DNA of 64,000 nucleotides. It comes from CAVOAK01 sp965217615 (GTDB lineage Bacteria > Pseudomonadota > Alphaproteobacteria > UBA8366 > CAVOAK01). Where the stretch lies: contig CBDCIT010000035.1 in assembly GCA_965217615.1 (NCBI GenBank), positions 1-64,000 on the forward strand. Direction: 5' to 3'. The translations under genes were made by a program, and so were the position numbers. A model generated the notes under the pieces. The model saw nothing but the letters and a program-made list of their open reading frames with translations, did not search any database and was not told the origin of the DNA. The first letter of the stretch is position 1. The number at the start of each line of letters is the position of its first letter. This document shows, piece after piece, positions 1-7,515 of the stretch.

Positions 1-75
1 GTCGCGGAACGCGAGATTCCTCCTTGCGACATCGGCGAGCAGAAATGGCGTCGGTTTTTCGGCGACAGATTTTAG
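1..75 (+). CDS. DUF1194 protein, 3' end only (cut by window edge)
   Basis: The first 25 codons read VAEREIPPCDIGEQKWRRFF-like sequence ending GDRF and a TAG stop at 73-75. This is almost the same as the C-terminus of the complete DUF1194 gene that follows (IAEREIPACDVGEQRWRKF, then GDRF). It is therefore the tail of a tandem paralogue whose body lies left of the window. The stop codon overlaps possible starts of the next gene, so the two were probably co-transcribed. The function is that of the family: exported von Willebrand A-like proteins of unknown role. Confidence 0.8.
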   Translation, partial: VAEREIPPCDIGEQKWRRFFGDRF

Positions 76-932
76 TGGTTCGGGTGCTTTCCTTTGCGGC
101 GATTTTCGCTGCGTTCACAGCGGTTGCCGTCGGCTCCCCGCGTGCCGCTGAAACAGTTGACCTGGAGCTCATCCTCGCGGTCGACGTATCCGGCAGCATC
201 GACGAGGAAGAGGCCCAATTGCAGCGCCAAGGCTATGCGGACGCCCTCAGCGATCCACTTGTAATCGGCGCCATAACATCGGGAATGCTGGGTCGCGTAG
301 CGCTCACATACGTCGAATGGGCGGCATTTGGCCACTATCGGACGGTTGTCGACTGGTCGCTGATCGATGGTGACGAAAGCGCCAAGGACTTCGTCCGGAG
401 ATTGGTGACAATTCCGGTGGTAACCGCTCGCCGTACGTCAATTAGCAACGCGATCGAAAACTCGCTGCCGACGTTCGAGGCTAACGAATTTGAAGGGATT
501 CGCCGCGTCATCGACATTTCAGGAGACGGCGCAAACAATTATGGCCGTTTCGTCAATGAAGCACGCGATGACGCAGTGGCTGCGGGCATAACTATCAACG
601 GATTGCCAATCATCAACGACCGGCCAAGCCGCTTTGGTTGGCGCAGCATTCCCAATCTCGATCTCTACTACGAACATTGTGTGGTTGGCGGACCTGGTGC
701 CTTTATTGTCGTAGCCGAAAACTTTCAGGCGTTCGCGACGGCCGTTCGACGAAAATTGATTTTGGAGATTGCGCGCACGGGTCCGAACGGCGGTTCAGCG
801 ACAGAAAAACAGGGAAACACTTTATTTGCCGGCACTGGCACGAACGACCTTCACTTGATCGCGGAACGCGAAATACCAGCGTGCGACGTCGGTGAGCAGC
901 GCTGGCGGAAGTTTATTGGCGACCGCTTTTAG
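45..932 (+). CDS. Exported DUF1194 (vWA-like) protein
   Basis: This is a complete protein of about 295 aa. It has a signal peptide (Arg-rich start, then a hydrophobic stretch AAIFAAFTAVAVG, cleavage near SPRAA-ET) and a vWA-like core. The DxSGS metal-site motif is seen as DVSGSIDEEE, and ISGDGANN follows about 120 residues later. These are hallmarks of DUF1194, a family of secreted or periplasmic proteins without assigned function, frequent in alphaproteobacteria. ATG at 45 is taken as the start. GTG at 75, overlapping the upstream TAG stop, is an equally possible start that keeps the signal peptide. The gene is a tandem duplicate of its upstream neighbour and converges on the type I secretion genes with only 4 bp between the stops. 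Confidence 0.85.
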   Translation: MASVFRRQILVVRVLSFAAIFAAFTAVAVGSPRAAETVDLELILAVDVSGSIDEEEAQLQRQGYADALSDPLVIGAITSGMLGRVALTYVEWAAFGHYRTVVDWSLIDGDESAKDFVRRLVTIPVVTARRTSISNAIENSLPTFEANEFEGIRRVIDISGDGANNYGRFVNEARDDAVAAGITINGLPIINDRPSRFGWRSIPNLDLYYEHCVVGGPGAFIVVAENFQAFATAVRRKLILEIARTGPNGGSATEKQGNTLFAGTGTNDLHLIAEREIPACDVGEQRWRKFIGDRF

Positions 933-936
933 GCGC

Positions 937-2237
937 CTACCGCTCGCGCAATGCGTCGTCCATCGAGGCGAGAAACGGGTCCAGCAGATAGCGGAGGATG
1001 GTGCGGCGACCCGTATGGATTGAAGCGACGACCTGCATGCCCGGGAAAAGATCGTACCTTAGGTCGCCGCCGAAATGGTCCGCGTCGGTCTCAATTCGGA
1101 CCTTATAGAAGGGCACGCCTTCTGCGGTAACCAACGTGTCAGGGCTGACGTTCGTTACCGCGCCGGTCAGCCCGTCGAAACGTACGGCATCCGATGAGGC
1201 GAGCTTGACGATTGTTTTGTGGCCAGCCCGCACGTAACCGATATCCTGGGTCGGCAGGCGCGCTTCGATAACAAGGCGATCCTGGCCTGGGACGATTTCC
1301 GCGACCGTGAGGCCCGGACGCACGACACCGCCAAGCGTAGCCACATTGAGTGTCTTGACGACGCCATCGACCGGCGAGCGCAGAACCGTGCGGCGCACAC
1401 TGTCCTCGAACTTGAGTAACCGCTGCGTCCGTTCTTCAAATTGCCGGCGTGAATCCTCAAGCGCCGTGCGGGCTTCTTCATTGAATCGGTTTTGTATCCC
1501 AGCGAGCTGTACCTGCGCTTCCTTGAGTGTCGACCGCGAACGCGCCAACGCCGCCCGGTCTTCGGCGGTCCGGCCTTTCAAACGACTGGCGTTCTGCAAC
1601 AACGATAAATGGTTGTAGCGATTGGTTAGGTCATCCTTGAGCAACTCATCGCTGATTGAGATCTGCTCTTCAAGAAGTGCAAGCGTCCGCCGGTTGTTCT
1701 CGATGCGAGCCGAGATCTCCTGAATGTCTTGGCGCCGCTGGGTTATCAATTCGTTTTGGCTCGCGATATCGTTTGCCAGCCGAACGCGCCGCGCGCGAAA
1801 TAGTGCCCGCGCCTGCCTCACAAGATCTGGATGGTCTTGGAGAAGCTCGTCGTCAAAAGTCGGTTGATCCTGACCGGCGGCCTCGGCCTCGAGACGCGCA
1901 ATCTCCGCCATGAGTGCGTTAACCGAGGCGCGAAGCTCACCTACGTCAGCATCGCTTGCGGTCGATTTCAGCACAACCAGTGGCTGGTCCGCCTTTACGA
2001 GATCGCCTTCCCTGACCAAGTTCTCACTGACGATGCCGCCTTCCAAATGCTGCACGTTCTTGACCTGGCTCGAAGGCGTTACCTGGCCAGTCGCTACACT
2101 CACGATGTCGAGTTCGCCAAACGTGATCCAAACACCAAATCCAAGGACAAGCGCCAAGCAAACGAAAAAAATGCGCGTGTCACAGCGCTGACCGTCTCGT
2201 CGGCGTCCAAGACCTCGCTATCGGGCTCGCCTTCCAT
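937..2237 (-). CDS. HlyD-family type I secretion adaptor, frameshifted near its start
   Basis: This is the periplasmic membrane-fusion subunit of a type I secretion system. The 406-aa open frame from 2157 contains the end of the membrane helix (VLGFGVWITF), a lipoyl/barrel start (GQVTPSSQVKNVQHLEGGIV), a long coiled coil and the C-terminal barrel (VLRSPVDGVVKTLNV, then FPGMQVVASIHTG). It lacks a proper start. The natural start is the ATG at 2237, which overlaps the TAA of the upstream ABC gene (TAATG) and encodes MEGEPDSEVLDADETVSAVT. That frame meets the main frame only if the T7 run (A7 on the plus strand, 2165-2171) had one more base. As given, the gene is broken by a 1-nt homopolymer deletion, unless this is a sequencing error. 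Restored length is about 433 aa, normal for HlyD. Confidence 0.85.
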
Positions 2238-2974
2238 TACGCCTCAACCTTTTTTGTATCACTCTTGTCGGCTCCCGACAGCGGTATCTCCTCGATCGCA
2301 TCGGCCTGTGCAGTTTGCGCGTTCAACCATTCGACGGGTGATACCACCGCTGGTACCGGCTTTGTGCTCATATCAAGCACAATACGTGCACCCTTAACGA
2401 TGTTGGGGTCAGCAGAACATGCGATGATCGTATTGCTGGAGTGGGAAAACTGGTTCAGCACCTGATAAATTGTTTGGCAGCCCTCTGCATCAAGCCCTTC
2501 GGTCGGTTCGTCAAACAGAATGAGTTTGCCCTCCATTCCAAGCGCGCGGGCCAACGCCAACCGGCGGCGTACACCGACTGCAAGCGTCCGGCCCTGATCA
2601 CCCACAGGTGTCTGCAAGCCCTTTAGGCTAAGATCGATAAACCGGCGCAAACCCGCGGTCGTAAGATTTACGAGCAGGCGCTCATCGTCTAGCTCCGGGT
2701 TGGAGACACGCAAGTTTTGGGCGATCGTGGTATTCAGAAATGTCGGCTCTTGGGGCAAATAGACAAGTCGCTGTCGCCACCATTGTGGCGTCAACTGAGC
2801 TATGTCGACACCATCGGCAAGAACATGACCGCGTGTCGGCTCCAACAAGCCTGCGACAATTCGGCAAAATGTTGTCTTACCGGTTCCGTTACCGCCAGCA
2901 ATTACAAGTACGGCCCCTGCCGGCAGCGTCAAGTTGAGCGACTCAAAGAGTGGCGTTCGCTCGCCTGGCCATAC
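2237..2974 (-). pseudogene. Type I secretion ABC transporter, only the ATPase domain left
   Basis: The remaining 245 codons encode a nucleotide-binding domain: Walker A GGNGTGKTT, Q-loop region VYLPQEPTFL, and Walker B LILFDEPTEGLD. The membrane-spanning half expected in a PrtD/HlyB-type exporter is missing, because an IS3-family element begins at 2975. An open frame continues another 28 codons into the IS but is not native. Two functional motifs look degenerate. The ABC signature is LAVGVRRRLALARAL instead of LSGGQ, and the switch histidine region reads IIACSADPN. The gene overlaps the downstream HlyD-like gene by one base, so they formed an operon. It is almost certainly non-functional as a transporter. 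Confidence 0.85.
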
Positions 2975-3040
2975 TGACCTGTTCCCCAAAACTTGGTCCA
3001 GGCCGAATGTTAGGCTAGGACTGTTTGAACGGAAGTCAGG

Positions 3041-3319
3041 ATGCCACGTAAACGACATGCCGCGGAACAGGTTATCGGTAAGCTACGGGAGGCGGAGGTT
3101 AGCCTGTCGGGCGGCCAAACGGTGCCCGCGGTTTGCAGGACCTTGGGTGTTTCGGAACAGACGTATTACCGTTGGCGCAAGGAGTACGGCGGCCTAAAGA
3201 TTGAGCAGGCACGGCGCTTCAAGGAGCTCGAGCGGGAGAATCTGCGGCTGAGACGAGCTGTCGCTGATCTGACGCTGGATAAGCTGATTCTGAAGGAAGC
3301 CGCTGAGGGAAACTTCTAA
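3041..3319 (+). CDS. IS3-family transposase OrfA
   Basis: A 92-aa protein beginning MPRKRHAAEQVIGKLREAEV, with a helix-turn-helix (VPAVCRTLGVSEQTYYRWRKEYGG) and a leucine-zipper tail (ELERENLRLRRAVADLTLDKLILKEA). These are the standard features of IS3/IS407 OrfA, which binds the terminal repeats and fuses to OrfB by frameshifting. It is complete, but the element has lost most of orfB, so it cannot drive transposition alone. Confidence 0.9.
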   Translation: MPRKRHAAEQVIGKLREAEVSLSGGQTVPAVCRTLGVSEQTYYRWRKEYGGLKIEQARRFKELERENLRLRRAVADLTLDKLILKEAAEGNF

Positions 3320-3628
3320 GCCCCGAGCGCCGCCGGGGCTATGTTCAGCACATCTCCACGCGGCATGCCCTGCCCGAGCGTCGGGTGTGCCGGGTCATTG
3401 GGCAACCACGCTCGACGCAACGCTATCGGCGTGTCGAGGCTGACGATGAGGCGGCGTTGACCGCGGCCATTGTGCGGCTGGCCAGCGCGTACGGTCGCTA
3501 CGGCTATCGCCGGATCACGGCGCTGCTCCGCGGCGAGGGCTGGTACGTGAACCACAAGCGGGTCGAACGCATCTGGCGACGGGAGGGACTGAAGGTGCCT
3601 GCAAAACAACCAAAGAGGGGCCGGCTAT
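3316..3628 (+). pseudogene. IS3-family transposase OrfB, N-terminal fragment
   Basis: Read in the frame overlapping the orfA stop, this gives LSPERRRGYVQHISTRHALP, followed by the YGRYGYRRITALLRGEGW and NHKRVERIWRREGLKVP motifs of the IS3 OrfB N-terminal (HTH_21-like) region. It breaks off after RGRLWL at the IS5-type insertion. The DDE catalytic domain is absent. Confidence 0.85.
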
Positions 3629-4717
3629 GGCTTTGGTGCATGGAGCCGCGATGGTGTGATCGCCCATTCCCCGGTTGGTTAGCGGATCCTGATTGTGTTT
3701 GGTTTCGCCGCACGGATAGAGCGATTGAGTACGTCGATCTGCATGGCGATTTCGGTTTGTTGGGATTGGAATGTGCGAGCGGTGAGCTTGCCGCCGTTGA
3801 GCCTCTTGACGCGAGCCATGGCTGTTTCGCCAAGCGCTCTCAATCCGTAGCCCTGTCGTTTCTGCCAGTTCATCCTTCCCTTCGACGCGATCTCCGCCGC
3901 ATGGTGCTCCCGTTCCGATCCGCCATGAGGGGTGTCCGGGGGAGGAATGGATGTGGCGCGTGGCGGGATGATGATTTCAGGTGGTGAATTCGGTGGCCGA
4001 GCTTCTCGGATCGCTTTTGTCACGGGCTCCCCGTCATAGGCGCCGTCGGCAAACACGCGCCGGATCATCCCACCGGAACCGGCGACCAGCGGTCCCGCCA
4101 TCGTCGCATCGGCCGTGTCGTCACCGGTCAGTTCATGCGTCCGGATCTCGCTGCTGGCCGGGTCAACCGAGATATGCAGTTTGCACCACGAGCGCCGCGT
4201 TTCACCGTGCTTGGCGCGAGCCCACTCGCCAGCGCCAAAGAATTTCAGGCCCGTGGAATCCAGCACGATATCCGTAGGCCATTTGTTCGTGCTAGTTTCC
4301 ACAACGACATCCACCGTTCGCCGCCGCCGCGACAGCGTGGTGTGATCCAGCACCGGCAGATCGCACCCCATAAAGTCCACGAGGGAACGCACAAAGCCTT
4401 CCGTCTGGCGCAGCGGCAGTCTGAAGACCATCCCCAGCATCAGTGTCGTGGAAATCGCCAACTCTGAAAACCGCCGCTGGCCACCAGGAGTTCGCCGTTT
4501 GGCTGCGTCCCATTGCTCCAGGGCGCGCTCATCAATCCAGAAACGAATGTCGCCGCGCCGAACCAAACCACGGTCATAATCCGGCCAGTTCATGACCCGG
4601 TACTTGGCTCTGGGGATATGGTGGCGACGCGATGCGTGGAACTTGAAAGGCATGACAAACTCTCAAAGACGGAAGCGGAGCCAGATATCCTAATCCTCAG
4701 GTCCATGCACCAAAGCC
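3629..4717. mobile_element. IS5-family element, complete with terminal inverted repeats
   Basis: The element is 1,089 bp, bounded by inverted repeats starting GGCTTTGGTGCATGGA at 3629 and its complement ending at 4717. One transposase gene fills the minus strand. The two flanks do not match (CTAT on the left, TTTC on the right) and belong to different elements, IS3 on the left and IS1182 on the right. The expected target duplication is therefore missing, which indicates a deletion or recombination at this copy after insertion. Confidence 0.85.
3679..4653 (-). CDS. IS5-family DDE transposase
   Basis: A 324-aa intact transposase. Its N-terminal region (YRVMNWPDYDRGLVRRGDIRFWIDE, then LMLGMVFRLPLRQTEGF) is typical of IS5/IS903-type enzymes. 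The DDE core shows VLDSTGLKFFGAGEW (first Asp), FADGAYD (second Asp) and a C-terminal YGLRALGETAMARVKRL (Glu region). It lies between matching 16-bp inverted repeats, so it is probably competent. Confidence 0.9.
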   Translation of the reverse strand: MPFKFHASRRHHIPRAKYRVMNWPDYDRGLVRRGDIRFWIDERALEQWDAAKRRTPGGQRRFSELAISTTLMLGMVFRLPLRQTEGFVRSLVDFMGCDLPVLDHTTLSRRRRTVDVVVETSTNKWPTDIVLDSTGLKFFGAGEWARAKHGETRRSWCKLHISVDPASSEIRTHELTGDDTADATMAGPLVAGSGGMIRRVFADGAYDGEPVTKAIREARPPNSPPEIIIPPRATSIPPPDTPHGGSEREHHAAEIASKGRMNWQKRQGYGLRALGETAMARVKRLNGGKLTARTFQSQQTEIAMQIDVLNRSIRAAKPNTIRIR

Positions 4718-5013
4718 TTTCGAAGAGCGACCCCGAGGCCAAGATCGCCAAGATGAAGGACGGCACGACGCATCTGGCCTACAAGCCCGAGCACGCGGTG
4801 GATCTGGACACCGGCGCGGTGGTGGCGGCCGAGCTGCACCCGGCCGATGAGGGCGACACCACGACGCTTTCCAAGACCCTGGCGAAGGCCGAGGCAAACC
4901 TCGGGGCGGTGGATGCGGCACCGACGGCGGAGGACCCGGCCGAATGCGTCGCCGACAAAGGTTATCACTCACGGGCGGTCTTGAGGGCTCTGGACGACAG
5001 TCCCTGGAAGACC

Positions 5014-5022
5014 CGGATCGCG
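5014..5022. repeat. Left target-site duplication of IS256 element
   Basis: CGGATCGCG at 5014-5022 is repeated at 6417-6425 directly outside the other end of the IS256 element. The uninterrupted IS1182 copy has this 9-mer once (60154-60162), which proves the duplication. Confidence 0.9.
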
Positions 5023-6416
5023 GGTTGTGTCTCGAAAGTGGTGGAAATTGGTTTTGGCGCCTCTCCGAGCGGGCTGAGTTTTGCGGCGGTCAGGCCGCTC
5101 GGTCAAGGGTTTCGTCGGCGATTAGCTGATCGAGGGTTTCCCATCCATCGACTTTGCGCATCTGGATTTGGCCGGAAGCGAGGAGCGCCCAGAGGAGCAT
5201 CGGCACTGTTTCGGGACACGGCAGCACGGTCTGTGTTTTGATCCGGCGCTTGAACTCCTCGTTGAGACGCTCAATGGCGTTGGTCGTTCGGGCTGATTTC
5301 CATTGGCTCTTGGACAGGCGCGTGAAGGTAAAGAGCTTGTCGCCCGCTTCTGCGAGGCTGTCCGCGACGGCCCTGCATTTCAGCCGCCACTTGCGGACAA
5401 ACGTCTTGCGGCGGGTTTCCACCTCGGAGGCAGTGTCGGCATAGATCATATCGCGGTAATCTTCGCTCAGCTCGTCATGCATGTGTTTGGGAGCATGACC
5501 CAGAAGGTTGCGGTGCTTGTGCACGGTGCAGCGTTGAACGGGAAGGTCATCGCCCCAAAGCGCCGACAGAGCCGCCTCCAGTCCCGGCGCGCCATCGACG
5601 ATGACAAACCCGGGCCGTTTCAGTCCACGCGCATCAAGGTCGTCGAGGAACTGGCGCCACGCCGTCTGGCTTTCTCCGCCCATATTCCCGATCGAAAGCA
5701 AGACCTTCTGGCCATCCCGGCGCACCCCTATAGCCGCGAGAACCGAGATGTTGGTGGCCTTGCGATCCAGTCGGGTCTTGATCACAGTGCCGTCAAGGAT
5801 CAGCCGAACGATATCCTCATCCGCGAGGCCACGGCTGCACCAGGCGTCCCAATCGACCTTCACCTTGCGCCACGCCCGGCTCACAACGTCCTTGCTCACA
5901 GCACCCCGGAAGAGCCCGAACAGCGCGCGTTTCACCCGCCGCGTGTTGGTTCCGGACAGATACACCGAAGCGATCAGCGCCTCGGCCTTTCTGGTCAGCC
6001 GCTGGTAGCGCGGCAGCGCCCGCGAACGCCATTCCGACGCCCGACCGTCTTCCTCAACGATCCGTGCACGCGGCACGCTCACCCTCTCGGTCCCGAATGT
6101 CCCCGTCAGTTGCCGCTCCCGGTGCCCGTTCCGATACCCTTGCCGAAGCGCGTCCTCTCGACCGTATCGGCAGCGCCCGAGAAACTGCGCAAGTTCCTCC
6201 TCAAAAACGGCCTCGATCGTGGATCTGATGTTCTCCCGCAGCCGGTCCTCGAGCGGATCATAGCCGGCGTCATTGGCCAGTAGCGAAAGCGCGGAAGTCT
6301 CGGTAGTGTTCTTCATGGCGTGATCTCCTTGGCGGTGCTAGCCGCCGGTTGGGTGGTTGTCTTGTCACCCGGAGATTACACCATCCTCAAATTTCCACCA
6401 CTTTCGAGACACAGCC
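5023..6416. mobile_element. IS256-family element, complete, 9-bp target duplication
   Basis: The element is 1,394 bp, with inverted repeats GGTTGTGTCTCGAAAGTGG on the left and the complement of GGCTGTGTCTCGAAAGTGG on the right. One full transposase lies on the minus strand. It is inserted within the IS1182 remnant and flanked by CGGATCGCG duplicates. Intact ends, intact gene and perfect duplication suggest a recent insertion. Confidence 0.93.
5090..6316 (-). CDS. IS256-family (mutator-type) transposase
   Basis: A 408-aa protein with the family landmarks: a zinc-ribbon-free N-terminus with RYGREDALRQGYRNGHRERQLTGTFGTERVSVPRAR, the first catalytic region LILDGTVIKTRLDRKATNISVLAAIGV, the second GFVIVDGAPGLEAALSALW, PVQRCTVHKHRNLLGHAP, and a C-terminal RTTNAIERLNEEFKRR carrying the catalytic Glu. 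Length and motifs are complete, so it is presumably active. Confidence 0.95.
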   Translation of the reverse strand: MKNTTETSALSLLANDAGYDPLEDRLRENIRSTIEAVFEEELAQFLGRCRYGREDALRQGYRNGHRERQLTGTFGTERVSVPRARIVEEDGRASEWRSRALPRYQRLTRKAEALIASVYLSGTNTRRVKRALFGLFRGAVSKDVVSRAWRKVKVDWDAWCSRGLADEDIVRLILDGTVIKTRLDRKATNISVLAAIGVRRDGQKVLLSIGNMGGESQTAWRQFLDDLDARGLKRPGFVIVDGAPGLEAALSALWGDDLPVQRCTVHKHRNLLGHAPKHMHDELSEDYRDMIYADTASEVETRRKTFVRKWRLKCRAVADSLAEAGDKLFTFTRLSKSQWKSARTTNAIERLNEEFKRRIKTQTVLPCPETVPMLLWALLASGQIQMRKVDGWETLDQLIADETLDRAA

Positions 6417-6868
6417 CGGATCGCGGCGCCCAAGCAGACCGGCTTTTCGCGCTGGCACGGTGATGAGGCGGCGCGGCGCGCGGTCACCAACAACCGTGCG
6501 CGGCTCAAGTCCGGGGTCGCCCGCGAGGCCTTCAAGCTGCGCGCCGAGATCGTCGAGCGCTGCTTTGCCCACAACCTCGATCGTGGCGGCATGCGACGAA
6601 CCTGGCTGCGCGGGCGAGAGAATGTGCACAAGCGATACCTGCTCCACGTCGCCGGCCACAATCTATCGTTACTGATGCGCCAGCTCATCGGCGCCGGCAC
6701 CCCGCGGGAGGCCGTGGCGGGCGGATATGGCGGTATTTTCGTTCTGCTCACGCCCACCGGGGCCATGCTGGTGGCACGGGGGGTTTCGCAAAGCGGCCAG
6801 TCGGCTTTCGCCGCCGCATTCCTCATCTGGGGGTGAGAGCCGGAAAAAGCCACTTAATCAACGGGCTG

Positions 6869-7305
6869 ATAAGGAGCAGCTGGCTGCACAGTTTGCACTC
6901 GACCACGCTGGGCGGATGGGTCTCTTTGTTCTGTCCTTTTCGTTTCTCTCCGGGCTGCCGCGGGACGCGGACCTGGTCTTCGACGTGCGCTTTCTCGTCA
7001 ACCCCCACTACGATGTTTCACTGCGGTCGCTCAGTGGCCGCGATGCGGAAGTCGGCGCGGTTGTTGCCGCAGATCCTGACTTCGAGCCCTATTTTGCCGA
7101 CCTTACGGCAATGCTGAATCGGCTCCTTCCGCGCTACGAGCGCGAAGGCAAAAGCAATCTGACGATTGCTATCGGCTGCACCGGTGGCCGACATCGCTCC
7201 GTCTACGTGGCTGAGCGGCTGGGACAGTGGCTCGAAACGATCGGTCGGGACTTTCATCTGCAGCATCGCGATCTCGAGAGTGACGCTGGTCGGGATATGA
7301 TCTAG
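6869..7305 (+). pseudogene. rapZ: RapZ, C-terminal part only
   Basis: From the end of the IS1182 remnant the frame reads DKEQLAAQFALDHAGRMGLF, then SGLPRDADLVFDVRFLVNPHYD, and later IAIGCTGGRHRSVYVAERLG. These are the conserved C-terminal landmarks of RapZ/YvcJ, the adaptor/nucleotide-binding protein of about 290 aa that in enterobacteria binds the small RNA GlmZ. Only about 145 residues remain. The N-terminal P-loop domain has been removed at the IS boundary. In many alphaproteobacteria rapZ lies between hprK and PTS genes near ahcY; here it is followed directly by ahcY. The C-terminal domain alone could fold, but there is no native start. Confidence 0.85.
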
Positions 7306-7371
7306 GTCGGCGAACCGTCGGCTCTTCAACCGGCGAAATGGAAATTACATAAAGGAATCCTTATATTTCAC

Positions 7372-7399
7372 TTGCGGGCAAATCGGATGCTGATATAGC
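7372..7399 (+). promoter_or_regulatory. Possible sigma-70 promoter of ahcY
   Basis: TTGCGG (7372-7377) and TATAGC (7394-7399) are separated by 16 bp, about 115 bp upstream of ahcY in the 210-bp gap after the rapZ fragment. This is a pattern match only. The rest of the gap holds a weak inverted repeat (ATAAAGGA...TCCTTAT near 7349) and a strong Shine-Dalgarno (AAAGGAGA) just before ahcY. Confidence 0.35.
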
Positions 7400-7515
7400 A
7401 TCGCCTACGCGCAGGTTTTGCTTGTTTCTTGGAATTCCAATCTCGAAGATTGCGGGTGATATTCGCCGGTTGCGGGCGAAGGCTGCAGGACTGAATCGTA
7501 AAAGGAGATAACGGC

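Larger units (their letters stand above)
2975..3628. mobile_element. IS3-family element (IS407-like), left part
   Basis: It starts with TGACCTGTTCCCCAAAACTT, the kind of terminal repeat seen in the IS407 group of IS3. It continues through orfA and the first third of orfB, then stops abruptly at the left end of an IS5-type element at 3629. No right end of this IS3 copy is found in the window. The left end sits inside the ABC transporter gene. Confidence 0.8.
4718..6836 (+). pseudogene. IS1182-family transposase remnant (split)
   Basis: The first piece (4718-5022) encodes SKSDPEAKIAKMKDGTTHLA, then VADKGYHSRAVLRALDDSPW. The second (6417-6836) encodes AAPKQTGFSRWHGDEAARRA up to AAAFLIWG and a stop. 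Together they cover the C-terminal half of the 448-aa transposase found intact at 59227-60573. The N-terminal half is missing and an IS256 is inserted, so it is inactive. Confidence 0.88.
4718..6868. mobile_element. IS1182-family element, 3' part, interrupted by IS256
   Basis: This is the right-hand part of the IS1182 element whose complete copy is at 59162-60605. Bases 4718-5022 match 59858-60162 and bases 6417-6868 match 60154-60605, with only a handful of substitutions. The right terminal repeat (ACTTAATCAACGGGCTG) ends at 6868. The left half has been lost at the IS5 junction. An IS256 element sits inside at 5023-6416. Confidence 0.9.

Noticed and set aside
5303..6283. Plus-strand open frame of 326 codons opposite the IS256 transposase
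   Set aside because: It is a shadow of the transposase, which has all family motifs on the minus strand.
7306..7515. SAH or SAM riboswitch before ahcY
   Set aside because: I looked for the conserved aptamer cores and found none. Only a weak inverted repeat, promoter-like boxes and a Shine-Dalgarno are visible.
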